From: Pithys albifrons albifrons
Taxonomy: Eukaryota; Chordata; Aves; Passeriformes; Thamnophilidae
Assembly: GCF_047495875.1 (NCBI RefSeq)
Contig: NC_092474.1
Span: forward strand, 14,924,200 to 14,988,199
DNA length: 64,000 bases
Reading direction: 5' to 3'
Both the position numbers and the translations under genes were made by a program. Shown here piece after piece: positions 46,970-58,170 of the stretch (position 1 is its first letter; each line of letters starts with the position of its first letter). The notes under the pieces are model-generated. The model saw only the letters and a program-made list of their open reading frames with translations. It ran no database searches and was not told the origin of the DNA.

Positions 46970-47955
46970 TAGTTTTCCTGAGTACTTCTTGATTTCCACC
47001 TCCTCAATCTCTGTATGCATGAAACATTTGAAAATGAGCATCACAATAACTTCCCTTCTCTTTCCAGGTCTTAGAGAAAAGTTTGATTAGTTATAATTTT
47101 AGGCATATGCCTGCTTCTTTGTTCCTGACCTTCTCCACAGGTCCATGACTGTTTGTGTTTTTTCAGAGAAACAATATATTGAGGGAAAATATGGTTTAAG
47201 AAATGAACTTCGTAGTTGGTTTTGAAGAGGGCCAAGCCTGCAGCCACACTTCTCCACTGGGGCAGGGAGATACACAGCCTGTGGCCAGAGTCTGATCTCT
47301 CTCTTGCTGCATAATCAAAGCAGAGGTAGCAACTGTCATCTTCATCCCACTGTGTATTTTAATGTTTGCTGTTCTTTTTCTCACAGTGTCCCACAGATGC
47401 AATTAAACAGAGCAGGGAATTAAGCAGGACTCACAGCAGGTCTGCATTTCCATGAGGACATTATTAATAATGGTTTCCTGGATGAGGCCTTTGCTGGGTG
47501 TGAGCTCATTGCTGCCTTTGGTGCGGATTCCTCTGTACGTCTTTGGCAAGGCACAGCCTTGTCCCATCTTCCTGGTCGTAGGACCAACATAACTGTTGTT
47601 ACTGGGTCACATTTTCTCTGAGAAGTTTTCCAAGACCTTGAGCTGTGGTTGCACACAGACCAGTGTTATGGAGAGAGTTTGAATGGAAATCTGTGAATTA
47701 CTGCCAGGGGCAGGTCTGTGGCTTCACGGTGAGGAGAGCTTGCTGCCTGCTTGCAAGGGCAAGGTGGGCTGAGATATTTGGCACATATCTCCATTATGCA
47801 GAAGTCAGAATGTTGCTCATTCTTGCCTGGTTTTCTTCAGCAATGCTGTCATTTCCTGGGCTCAGGGCTCAAGGCTGGACAGGACCTTCTTGCTCCCTCA
47901 GCCCCTTTGGTGACCAACCACCTCCTTGTACTCCTTTGCCTCAAGCACCGCATTT
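46970..47955. other. Unique sequence, nothing recognised
   Basis: No repeat or exon was seen between the two reverse-strand CR1 copies. Frames are under 80 codons except one that runs into the CR1 at 47.96 kb. Confidence 0.4.
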
Positions 47956-48292
47956 TATAGAATCACAAAATTGTGGAAAGGTTTGGATTGAAAGGGACTT
48001 TAAAGACCATCTTGCCCCACCCCCTGCCATGGGCAGGGACACCTTCCACTGTCCCAGGTTGCTCCAAGCCCTGTCCAACCTGGTCTTGGACACTTTCAGG
48101 GATGGGGCAGCCACAGCTTCTATGGGCATCCTGTCCCAGGGCCTGCCCATCCTCACAGGAAACAATTTCTTCCTAATATCCAAACTAAATTTACCTCCTT
48201 CAGCTTAAATCCATTTCTGTTTGCTCTGTCTCTGCATGTCCTTGTAAGAAGTCCCTCTCCAGCCGTCTTTAGGCACTGGAAGGGGCTCTAAG
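47956..48292 (-). mobile_element. CR1 LINE 3' fragment
   Basis: TATAGAATCACAAAATTGTG, GGGCAGGGACACCTTCCACT, CCAGGTTGCTCCAAGCCCTG, GGGATGGGGCAGCCACAGCT and TTCTTCCTAATATCCAAACT are in reversed CR1 order. The end near CACTGGAAGGGGCTCTAAG is shared with the CR1 at 57.8 kb. Confidence 0.93.
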
Positions 48293-51200
48293 AATTCTCC
48301 AAAGCCTTCAATATGCACAACAGCCACATCAGCATGACCAGCTCCAAGGGTTCCCTGACCGCCTAACCCTCTTTTCCCCAGCCCTGGTTGTTTATGCTAG
48401 TCCAGCATTGGTCATTGGCTCATAAAGAGCCCCAGCAGCCCCCTGATGAGCCCAAATACACTAGTCACAGTCACTTTCACTTGAACCTGTGCTAAATATT
48501 CCAATCCCCCTTAACTGAGGCTAATGGACCTGGAAGTGCAGGTCTGCCAGCAATATGTCACTGTGCACCTGCCATATGTTTCCTGTCACCATCCTGAGGG
48601 GCTCCTTCTTGCCCACTTATCCCAGCTCTGACCAGACACGCTTTGCTGACACCACCAGCCTTGCCACAGTGCTGCAGAGTGGGAAACGGGTCAACCCACA
48701 GAGGAACCATAGGGTGGTTGTATTTCCAGCCAGATCTGATGCTCTGGAAGGCAGCAGTGCTGGTGCACAGGGAGCAGAGACCTTGCCAAGGTGTCTTGTC
48801 TTTGCTTTCTGAGGATGTGCAGGGCAAAGGAAGCCAGTCACCGGGATGGGGGAGGGGTCAGGAATTGTCTGCTGGTTCTTTGGACTGCAGATTCTCAGGA
48901 TAATTTGTTTTATTCACAGGGAAAACATCTAAACTTCTCCAGAATGCTTAATTGGTATGAAAATCTTTTGGCCCAAATCTGACCATACTTGGCCCAGCAT
49001 TTTTTCTGATGGAAATTTTTACTGCTGGGATGGAGGCTCCTAAATATGAGCGACCCTTTTCCCACAGCACACAGTGGTTGACTCTGACTGCCCCCTTCCC
49101 TGGTGATCCACACAAAGGCTGTACAAGGCTGTACAAGGTTGAACCCTTCCAGACAACAGTGTCAGAGATTTGCCACCTTGCTGCAGAAGCTGAGCATTTC
49201 CAGGCTCCCAGACTCTCTTTTCATCTCTTCCCTAGCTGTTCTTTCCCTTATAATTTTGGCAGTTGCTAATTTTTTTGTTGTAGGCAGCCAGGTGATCCTT
49301 GTCCCTGTTGATGTCAGCAGCCTTCACTGCTCTGGACACCAGTTTCCTCAGACCACCCTGTGCACAGAGCTAGACACACTCCATGATGTTCCTGCAGCCA
49401 AAAGCATCTGCCTTCTGCCTGATGCAGCCACAGCAAAACCATCATAACAAACACAGGATGTTTTTACTGCTTTTTTGTGATAAGTCCAGTCCTAGGAGCC
49501 TGATAGAGAAGCATCTCAGCTGAAGGACAGAAGAATTGTCCCATAGCAGGAGACCAAAATTTTTCTGGTGTATCCTGGTGTGTGCTGGAGAGAAGGAACC
49601 ATTGCAGTGGCATGTGGGAGCACAGAAAGTGAAAAATTCAGTAAGTTGGCAGAAAGATTGAAGGTGTCAGTGAGCAATCGTGGAACTGGTGATTTTGCTT
49701 TCTGACTGAACTGTCTCTATTAAAAGAGTAAGCATTCCACAAAGAAAAAAGCACCATTTCAGTAATCAGTCAAAATGTGGACCAGCCCCAGGACTTCATG
49801 TGTCCATTGGGAGCATGTTCTTTGTGCAAGGCAGGGCTGTAGCCTGAAGAAAAAACTCACAGCTTGGAAACAAAGGTGGAGGAGACAGTTTGCTCAAGAA
49901 GTGCTGTGTGCAGTTCAGAGCATCAGTCCAGGCTCCCTCCTCTGCAGCAAGGTTGGTGTCAGTGGGCCTCCAAAGAGACCACCATGGAATGAACCCACCT
50001 CACTCAGAGCTCTGTCACACTTTATTTCCCTCAGGCAAAACGTTCTACTCCTTGAATGCCACCAGACAGTTCATTTCTCAAAATACACTAATTACTGCTG
50101 ATTGGTTTATTAGCTTGCTGCCAAGAATCCATAGTTTTCCTAGGAAATGAAATGCCAGTCAGATATTTCTTGATCTGGGACCTGCAGCGCTTAACTCTTC
50201 ATGCTGTGTGGTGTGTGAACACTCAGAGCCACAGCTGGTTCTGTGGCATTGCTGGCAGCAGGTTATACCCACAAATCACCAGCATCCAAATTTAGGGTGT
50301 CAGAGACAACTCTGGTGACTTCCCTGCAAAGGAATGTTCCACTCTGATTTGTTTTTTCCTTGTTTTTCAAGGGTATGCACATCCAAAGCTGAGTGCTCTG
50401 CAAACACTTACTTTGTAAAGGACCTGTGGGTACACACCTTCTGTGGCCACATTTCCAGTAAAATGCTTGTGCCTGTGTTCTGCTGTCTCAGATGGGCTGC
50501 AGCTCCACAGAGGGATCATGGGAGCACTGGCATGGCCAGTGCTGGTGCCTAATAATTGTCTCCAGGCCATACTATCTGTAGACCTTTCCCTTTACTCCTT
50601 TCTCTGGACCAAGGGAACCCCTGGACCAAGAATGGATCTGTCAGGAGTCCTGTCCTACCTGTTCCCCACTCTTCAGTAACTCTGACCCTGCTCTCCATGC
50701 CTTCCTTGCCTGCTTCCCTCTATCATTCTTCTTTTCTGTCTCTGCACATCCCTGCTTTCTTTCCTTTCAATCAGATTCCTTTATGTCCAGAAATCTTCTG
50801 GCAAACACAGACACCAGTTCCACACTCTTCCAGCCCAACATCTGTGTTTCAATCCAATTAGCCAGGTCACTACTTTCCAGGTGCAGAGTTGTGGCAGGGA
50901 AATGCTGGAGAGAAGTTATTTGGTATGCTGGGGATACATTGACCAGGAGTGCAAAGTGTCCAGCAATGGCTCCTGTTCTACCTACCCAGCCAGACAAAGC
51001 CAGCTGAAAGGCTACAGCAGGTTCTCTGGCTTCATTCAGGACACTTCCAGGGCTTGTTCCCAGAGTTATGAATCTCCACGATGTCTCCTCTGAGGTGTTC
51101 AGGAGCTCCAAATCGTGCAGTGAGGCAGTGTGGGAGCAAGGTGGGCTGGCTGTAACATCATCACCCCTGATGGAAGGTAATCCCATTGCCCCAGCTTGAT

Positions 51201-53109
51201 CCATGTCATCTCAGTCTGGTTTAACAGTTGAAATCTTGCTTCCAGATGGGGGGAAAAAAAAGCTACTTTTTGGGAGCGTTTGAATGGTTTCAGCTTCTTA
51301 AGCTTTTGGATGTCTGTGGGAACACACAGAGATCAAACTGACCTACCCCCTGCCATGCAGCTTCTTGACACATCAAAGGCCAGAGCTGACCCTTGTGCTC
51401 ACACAGGATGACCACGTAGCTGAAGACCAATGGCTCCCATTGCCTGAGGTTTTCCAAGAGTTCAACTCCTGCAGGTGACAATACCATGGCTTTCAATGTT
51501 GAATCTTTATCTTTTGCTTAATTTTTTTGATAGCAGCATGTGACCTCCCCTTGCTGTCCATACCTTTGCCTTTGATTTGTCAGTGTGCTGTTTATCCCTC
51601 CTGGATCTTGTGCATCTTAACCACCCTGTTTTCCAGTAGGACTCCCATTCTTTCTGTGCTTCCCAAGATCCAGACCCCCACTGTGTAATTGCAACCTGCA
51701 TTTTTTGTTTCTAGTCAGTGACCTTGCATCCAGTTGTATTATCCTGCATCTTGTTTGATTGCATTTGCCAAGCCCAGTGAGGCAGATTGATTGTGAACTA
51801 TTTACTTCAGCCATTCACTGTTCATTATTCACAGTATGAGATTTATCCCATAAATGAGGGAACTGGCTAGAATTGCTCTTTATTGGTTTTGTTCCCTGAT
51901 CATGTTCTAAGGCTTTTATAAACAGGAGGAGGGAAATTACAGGTGTTTCAAAATAGCCACACAAACATATCCTGCATCAATTTGTTTTAGTGAAGACATG
52001 CTTTCTGGAGCTGATTCAAAAATTATACTGGAAAAAGCCCTGTGATCTCCCTTTCTCCTTTATCCCCTTTTTCGTAGTTGATGATAATTTCCTTATTGCA
52101 GACAATTACCTGCATCTGAGAAACCTCCAACCACACTAACATGCCCTTGGGTATTTCGAAGATTTTTTCACTTGTGAAGAAAAAAACTTTGTAGTGAAAA
52201 GCAAATGCAGAGTGCTCTGGTCCCTTTGGCCTGTCCCTGCCCCTTCCTTTCCATCTGCCAATGCAGTGGCAACAACCAAGCCACGGTGAGTCTTCCAGCT
52301 CCTTCTGTTTCTGTCATCTACATCAGCTTCTCATTTCTTGGCTTGGTCTTACAATATGCAGAAGTTCCAAATGCTTTCCCATTCAAGAATAAGATACCTC
52401 AGGGACTGATTCACTTCCAAGAGCAAATATGAGGAGTTGCATTCATCCCTCAGCTGGCCAAGGACTGCAAATGATTGGGCTATTCAAGTAATTTCTAGGA
52501 AATGAGAAGGGAGAGTGGTGTTCAATCAGTGGCAGTCACAAGCCCATTGAATGGCTGTGCTGGTTGGATCTGGGCACAGACATTAAAAACAGATATCCTC
52601 TCTGCCAAGGAGCTTGCTGTCAAATTGAGTTAATATTCCAAAAAGCCCTTTCCTTCTCAGAGACACCACTTTTCACAGTGATGTGTCTGAGCAGTTTGGT
52701 TTAAATCCTCAGCACACTTAGATGCCTTCACAGTCATCAGCCACCACTGTTCTTCACTTAAATCATGCTGAGCACAACCCAGAAATGCCAGAGCAATGGA
52801 TTGTAAAGTTGGATTTGCACATCTGTAGCACAGAACCCCGATGGGACTGGAATTTATATGGATAATGAGAATATCCAATTAGCAGAGTTAACACTAATGT
52901 GTTTTGGAAAGGACATTACTAAACCTCCTACAGCAGAGCTGAGCCAGTTTCCAGTTGCTGGAGACTGAAGTAGGAGGAGGAGTCTTAGAGAGTCTTAGGG
53001 CTCCTCTGCCAGCACAGGAGCTGCTGCTGCCTGGCAGCCCATGCTGCTCCAGACTGTGGCCCTTCCCTCCCTCAGGAACACTCTTAGACTTAGGTGACAG
53101 GGATGCGGA
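48293..53109. other. 4.8 kb of unique sequence, no gene supported
   Basis: No interspersed repeat was recognised. A 10-bp tandem AAGGCTGTAC x2 lies at 49115-49134. The longest frame (145 codons, minus, 50767-51204) is overlapped by plus-strand frames and has no domain. 51.83-52.20 kb is AT-rich. Confidence 0.4.
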
Positions 53110-53676
53110 GCTGTCTTCAATTAAGATTTTTATTATTTTTATCACTTGGTGTTCATTAAGGTTTTCATTGACAAAGCTGCAATCAACATATATAGTTTGC
53201 ACAAAATAAAATGAACTTTCATGAAAGCTCTGCCCAAAGCCCAAGGAATTAAAACTTGGTTTTAATAATGCCAAGGTCATGGGTTCAATCCCCTGTGTGG
53301 GCCGTTGACTTAAGAGTTGGACTCGATGATCCTGTGGGTCCTTTCCAACTCAGAATAGTCTGTGATTCTGTGATTCTGTGAATGTTGCTGCAGCTTTTCC
53401 TCTCAGAGGCCAACATCTCTGCTTGGGATTTGCAGCAGTCTGAGGAGGAACCTCTGCCAGCACTGAAGGTCTCCCAGGAGGCAGGGCATGCTCTGCCAGC
53501 ATCCTCATCTTCACTTTGCTCTTCCCTGTGCCTGCCCCAGTGCTCAGCTGGAACTACCCAGGATATACCCAAATTTGCAATTCCCTCCTACCTCAGTGCC
53601 AGGCAAAACCTTTCCTAACTTCCTAATCAGCCAGGCACTGAGGGTAATTTTCCTGCTTCGAGAATCAACAAGGGAT
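53110..53676 (+). repeat. Left arm of a large inverted repeat
   Basis: This arm begins GCTGTCTTCAATTAAG and ends near CAACAAGGGAT. It matches the reverse complement of 56067-56506. Over about 230 aligned bases right of the SINE (53381-53610) I count nine mismatches, about 96% identity by eye. The AT-rich left part is nearer 88%. The arm is longer than its partner because a 130-bp SINE sits at 53250-53380. The partner has about 19 extra bases near the TAATTT junction. Confidence 0.9.
53250..53380 (+). mobile_element. tRNA-Ile-headed, CR1-tailed SINE (TguSINE1-like), 5'-truncated
   Basis: CTTGGTTTTAATAATGCC then AAGGTCATGGGTTCAATCCC then TGTGTGGGCC is the 3' two-thirds of a tRNA-Ile. The AAT anticodon region and the Pol III B box (GGTTCAATCC, 53282-53291) are both visible. 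After GGGCC comes a CR1 3' tail: GTTGGACTCGATGATCCTGT, CTTTCCAACTC, and three ATTCTGTG octamers. The A box and tRNA 5' half are missing, so it cannot be transcribed from its own promoter. GAAT on both sides (53246-53249 and 53380-53383) may be a short target duplication. The empty site in the other repeat arm shows the exact insertion point. Confidence 0.88.
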
Positions 53677-54075
53677 CTCCCTCCTTGGACACCATGACAC
53701 TGGACACCCCTCTAGGAAGAGCACGAGGCCAGCTGAAGGACAATGATGCCACCACAGCCAGGCCACTTGGTGCTGCCGAGCCCCTGGGTGACTGTGAGAG
53801 GAAGCAGCAGGTTGCTCTTATGCAGGAAGAATACTTGGCCAGGTGGGAGCCCAGGTGCCTTGAAGCAGCTGTTTTCTGCACACGGAGCTTTGGATATTCT
53901 CACCCATGGAGAACCTGGTCAGGCTGTCCCTGAGATCTGAGCATCTACACTTTAAGGTCTGAGGGCGATGGGAACATGGGCACACCATCTCACCAAGCCC
54001 CCCAAGAGCATCAAGAAAACCCATTCATCTCAGCAACACCTCATCTCACCTAAAGAGGAGAATGGCAAGACCTGA
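53677..54075. other. Unique sequence in the inverted-repeat spacer
   Basis: No feature was recognised between the left arm and the pyrimidine tract. Overlapping frames of up to 84 codons occur on both strands. Confidence 0.4.
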
Positions 54076-54386
54076 CTTCCTTCCTTCTTTCCTTCTTTCC
54101 TTCCTTCCTTCCTCCCTCCCTCCCTCCCTCCCTCCCTCCCTCCCTCCCTCCCTCCCTCCCTCCCTCCCTCCCTCCCTCCCTTCCTTCCTTCCTTCCTTCC
54201 TTCCTTCCTTCCTTCCTTCCTTCCTTCCTTCCTTCCTTCCTTCCTTCCTTCCTTCCTTCCTTCCTTCCTTCCTTCCTTCCTTCCTTCCTTCCTTCCTTCC
54301 TTCCTTCCTTCCTCTCTTTCTTCCTTCCTTCCTTCCTTCCTTCCTTCCTTCCTTCCTTCCTTCCTTCCTTCCTCTCTTTCTTCCTC
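54076..54386 (+). repeat. 311-bp pure pyrimidine tract, (CCTT)n/(CCCT)n microsatellite
   Basis: All 311 plus-strand bases are C or T. The order is a CCTT/CTTT-variable head, then a CCCT block of about 17 units (54112-54180), then a long CCTT block, then two copies of CCTCTCTTTCTTCC exactly 60 bp apart (54311 and 54371). The minus strand of the CCCT block is (GGGA)n, with very high G-quadruplex potential. The whole tract can also form triplex (H-DNA). Open frames reading E-G-R-K repeats across it are artefacts. Length is likely polymorphic and may be misassembled. Confidence 0.97.
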
Positions 54387-54718
54387 AGCAAGGACTGAGG
54401 ATTCAGTGTCTGACCAATCCTGCAATGAAATGTTAGTGAGGTGGTGCTTGCAATGTCCTGACCAAGCACTGGGTGTCCAAGGAGGAGGATTTCTCTGTCT
54501 CCACATCACACCACATTGCTTAGGGTCACAACAAAACTGGTTTCCTGCAGAATATCTCATAGAGGTATCAGAAGAACAAGTCTCACTCCCATTTCTTGCA
54601 CTGTGTGATGCACCACTGTGCCCAAGCATGGAAATGTGGAGTGTCTTGGGGCACTGGTGACACCAGTGCACTGCATCTGTACTCTCTCAACAGCCCTTCT
54701 CTCATACTCCTTTTGTTT
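54387..54718. other. Unique sequence in the inverted-repeat spacer
   Basis: No feature was recognised. Confidence 0.4.
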
Positions 54719-54800
54719 CACAGAGCCACAGAATGATTAAGGTTGGAAAAGCCCTCCCAGATCATCAAGTACAACCTTCGAAGTCCAGCCTCTGCTCCTG
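54719..54800 (-). mobile_element. Short CR1 LINE 3'-end fragment
   Basis: CACAGAGCCACAGAATGATT, AAGGTTGGAAAAGCCCTCCC and AGATCATCAAGTACAACCTT are the reversed CR1 tail and terminal block. It is truncated after about 80 bp and lies in the spacer of the inverted repeat. Confidence 0.8.
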
Positions 54801-56066
54801 ATCTTTCCATGTCCCCAGATGCAGATGGAGGGTGTTTTTCAGGCGTGCCTGACACTGGTGACAGAGGAAGGCTGTTTTCATGTCGTGTTCTCAGCAGCAG
54901 TGCAAACAGCAGCCGTGCTTAGCAAACAGATTAACACCTTTGTTTACTCATGAGACATTTTTTGATAAATTTCAGTTGTGTTTTAAAAAGCCAAACAGTA
55001 AACTGAGCATGAATAACGATTTAGATGAAGTGTTGAAGAAGTCTTTCCATCTACAAATGCACAGAATTCAAATCACCAGGAAAGAGCAGTAGATGCTTTC
55101 ACGTGCTGGTTTAGCACAAGCCCAGGGAGCCCCAGCAAGGCTGCCTGTGTGTTCAGGGGAGTGACTGCTGGACACGACTCTGCTGAGCCCTGTGAATCTT
55201 GTGTCCTCCTGGCAGCATTGGATACTGTGCCAGGTGATAGGAAGGCCTTGCTATGGTTGTGTTGGTCTGGTTGTTAATACATGGACTGATGTCAGTGCAC
55301 ACTTTTCTGAGCAGCCCCAGAGGGTGGTTTCAGTTTCAGTAATTTAACAAGCATTTGAAGCACTTGTCTAAACAAGCAGAGGAGTCTTGTCTTCTACCCC
55401 TCCAGCCTGCAGCATTGTGAGTGATAACATGGACAGTGAAAGATGGACTTAGAGGGAAACAACCCTATGCCCTAAGCACTTTGGACCATGATAAATGCAC
55501 TGTAAAATCCAGTTCCTCATACTCTGCAACTCACTGCATGGACACCTTGGGGTCAGAATGGAAAGTTCATGGGGAGAAAGCACTTCAGATTAAAAGGAAG
55601 AAATTTGAGGGTGGAAGAAATATTTTATGTAACCAGTTTCAAAACATACAAAACAAAACAAGTCCCTCCAGACTCTTACTGAGACATCCATCACAGCCCA
55701 GCAGAGAGAAGGGCCGTGCAGCCTCTGTCCTCTGCAGCTGTGGGTGAGGGGACTTCTCCAGCCAAAGGAGCAGGACTCCTGTTCCTGGGAGAGGATCTCA
55801 CCTCCCTGTCATTTAAACAGTGGGGCACAGAGCATGAGAAAGACAAGTCATTCTCAATAGATTTGCATTTCTGTAGAATCTCCCTCATTACTGGAGGATC
55901 TGATTTACATGTTTATGCTTTCTCAACACACAGACACTGAAAGCAACATTTAAACGTGTTCCTCCAAGGCTGCAGAATCCCCATCATTCTCGTGATGCAG
56001 TTTTGCATGGGGCAATATTCAGATATTAAGAAACAGCTGCAGCTTCTCTGTTCAGAAATGTCCACA
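54801..56066. other. Unique sequence in the inverted-repeat spacer, no gene supported
   Basis: No repeat was recognised. A 108-codon plus-strand frame at 55421-55747 has no domain. Confidence 0.4.
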
Positions 56067-56506
56067 ATCCCTGCTGGTTCTCAAGGCAGGAAAATTCATG
56101 GCTTTCAGGAGAAATTACCCTCAGTGCCTGGCTGATGAAGTTTTTGCCTGGCACTCAGGCAGGAGGGAAGAGCAAACTTGGGTATATCCTGGGTACCTCC
56201 AGCTGAGCACTGGGGCAGGCACAGGGAAGAGCAAAGTGAAGATGAGGATGCTGGCAGAGCATGCCCTGCCTCCTGGGAGACCTTCAGTGCTGGCAGAGGT
56301 TCCTCCTCAGACTGCTGCAAATCCCAAGCAGAGGTGTTGGCCTCTGAGAGGAAGAGCTGCAGCAACATTCCTTGGGCTTTGGGCAGAGTTTTTATGAAAG
56401 CTCATTTTATTTTCTGCAAATTATAAATGCTGATAGAAACTTTGTCAATAAAAGCCTTAATGAACCTCAGATCATAAAAATAATAAAAATCTTAATTGAA
56501 GACAGC
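56067..56506 (-). repeat. Right arm of the large inverted repeat (SINE-free)
   Basis: This is the reverse complement of 53110-53676 without the SINE. The junction reads (on the minus strand) CCCAAGGAATGTTGCTGCAG, uninterrupted. Outside 56067 and 56506 the similarity stops abruptly on both sides, which marks the edges of the duplicated unit. Confidence 0.9.
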
Positions 56507-57775
56507 AATATCAGTTTACAGAGGAACATAAACCCCAACAAGGACCCAAATACATTTATAGGCTCACAGTACAGAGAGGTGCAAGGCCTTAAAAGCACTG
56601 AGTGTCCATATGGCCACGCTGCTCTGCTCCTGGGAGTGCAGGTACTGACTGGGCTTCCAGTTGCTGATCTTAATCTGGGATTTAAGTGGGGACAGAAGTC
56701 AGTGCTTGTGTGTGCAGACTTGATGAGGGAGCAGCTGCTTTGAAGTGGGAAGAGAAATGCCAGGGGCTGAAATTTGGGTGTATGAAGTGCACGAGGGGTA
56801 ACCAGCTTGGGAAGTCTAATCTAAAGTGTTGCAATCTCCATGGAGTGTGAAATGTCTCACTTTGGAAGGTATAAGGCACGAAACCCTGAGGTAGCTAAAA
56901 GCTGAGGGCACAGTATGGCATAAAACTCTTTTTGCTCTGTACTGATCCTTTTCCTCTTTGTCTGCATTAAAGATTTTTAATCCCTCATCATCCTCAGCTT
57001 TAGCAGGAGGAAGTACAGAGAAATGGGAGGCCAGGAGGGATGGAATAAATTTGGATGTGTCAGAGAGATTATAAAGTGTGGGGTCAACCTTGGGCTGTAA
57101 GTAGCATTTTGGTGAGGAAAGGAAAGCTGACGAAGACAGTAAGGAACACAAAGAGACACATGAAAGGAAGCTGGGAGATGACAAAATGGCTAACAGACAG
57201 AAAGTACTATTAGTTTATAGAAATAACAGTCTGGAGCTCAATTTCACCACAGAATTGCCATTTGGAACATGGAAAATTGAGAGAAAAGGCGAGAAAACTC
57301 AGATCAGAAACCCTGAGTTCACATCCACTCAGTATGACAGCAGTCACAGTGCACTGGACTCCAGCTCTGGCCAAGGTGGTCATTTGCTGTCTGGAAGGTG
57401 CTCCCAGCTGGAACAGCCCCTCCCCAGCACTGGGGTCTGGGCATCTGCTGGGGCACTGGCAGCAGACTCCAATACAGGAACAAGACTCCTCAAGTCTGGG
57501 GTTATCCCTTCCTGATGGTGACCAGGGAAGACTCTCAGTTCCTTAGAGATTTCCTGTGGACCACAAGACCTCAGGGTTCCCTGGAGACCTTCTAACCAAA
57601 CCTTCTAGTGCAGCCTGTGATGGCAAGGGCAAGAAACTGGAGCACCTCTGAAAGCTTTTTACTATTCACTGTTACAGTAATACCCTGGTGGACTTTGCTT
57701 CCTTTGCTGCAATGTCAGATCTCATACCTTGTGGGAATCTTTCACTCCCATGTGCTTCAATTTACCACAGAATGA
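56507..57775. other. Unique sequence, no gene supported
   Basis: No repeat was recognised. Frames of 122-123 codons on opposite strands (56372-56743 plus, 56816-57184 minus) have no domain. Confidence 0.4.
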
Positions 57776-58170
57776 GAGATCATGGGATGGTTTGGGTTGG
57801 AAGAGACCTTAAAACCCATCTCATTCTACCCCCTGTCACATGCAGGGACACCTTCCACTAGACCAGGTTGCTCCAAGCCCCATCCAACCTTGGATGCTTC
57901 CAAGGATGAGGCAGCCAAAGCTCCTCTGGGCACCCTGTGTCAGGGCCTCCCAACCCTCACAGGGAAGAATTTCTTTCCAATATCCAGTATAAATCTATCT
58001 GCCTTCAACTTAAAGCCATTCCCCCTTGTCCTGTCCCTCCAGGCCCTTGTTCCAAGTCCTGCTCCAGCTCTCTTGGAGCCCCTTTAGGCACTGGAAGAGG
58101 CTCTAAGGTCTCCCTGGTGCCTTCTCCTCTGCAGGTGGAACAGCCCCAGTCCCCAGCCTGTCTCCATAGA
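57776..58170 (-). mobile_element. CR1 LINE 3' fragment
   Basis: AGATCATGGGATGGTTTGGG, ATGCAGGGACACCTTCCACT, CCAGGTTGCTCCAAGCCCCA, GAAGAATTTCTTTCCAATAT and CCCTTGTCCTGTCCCTCCAG are in reversed CR1 order, continuing into the coding end. It shares the TTTAGGCACTGGAAG-GGCTCTAAG block with the copy at 47.96 kb. Confidence 0.92.

Noticed and set aside
53251..53305. tRNA-Ile-like sequence as a functional tRNA gene
   Set aside because: The acceptor 5' half, D arm and A box are missing, and it is fused to a CR1 tail. It is a SINE head.
54030..54671. Long minus-strand frame rich in E-G-R-K repeats and its plus-strand Leu/Pro/Ser counterpart
   Set aside because: Both are translations of the CCTT/CCCT microsatellite. 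All frames of a 4-bp stop-free repeat stay open.
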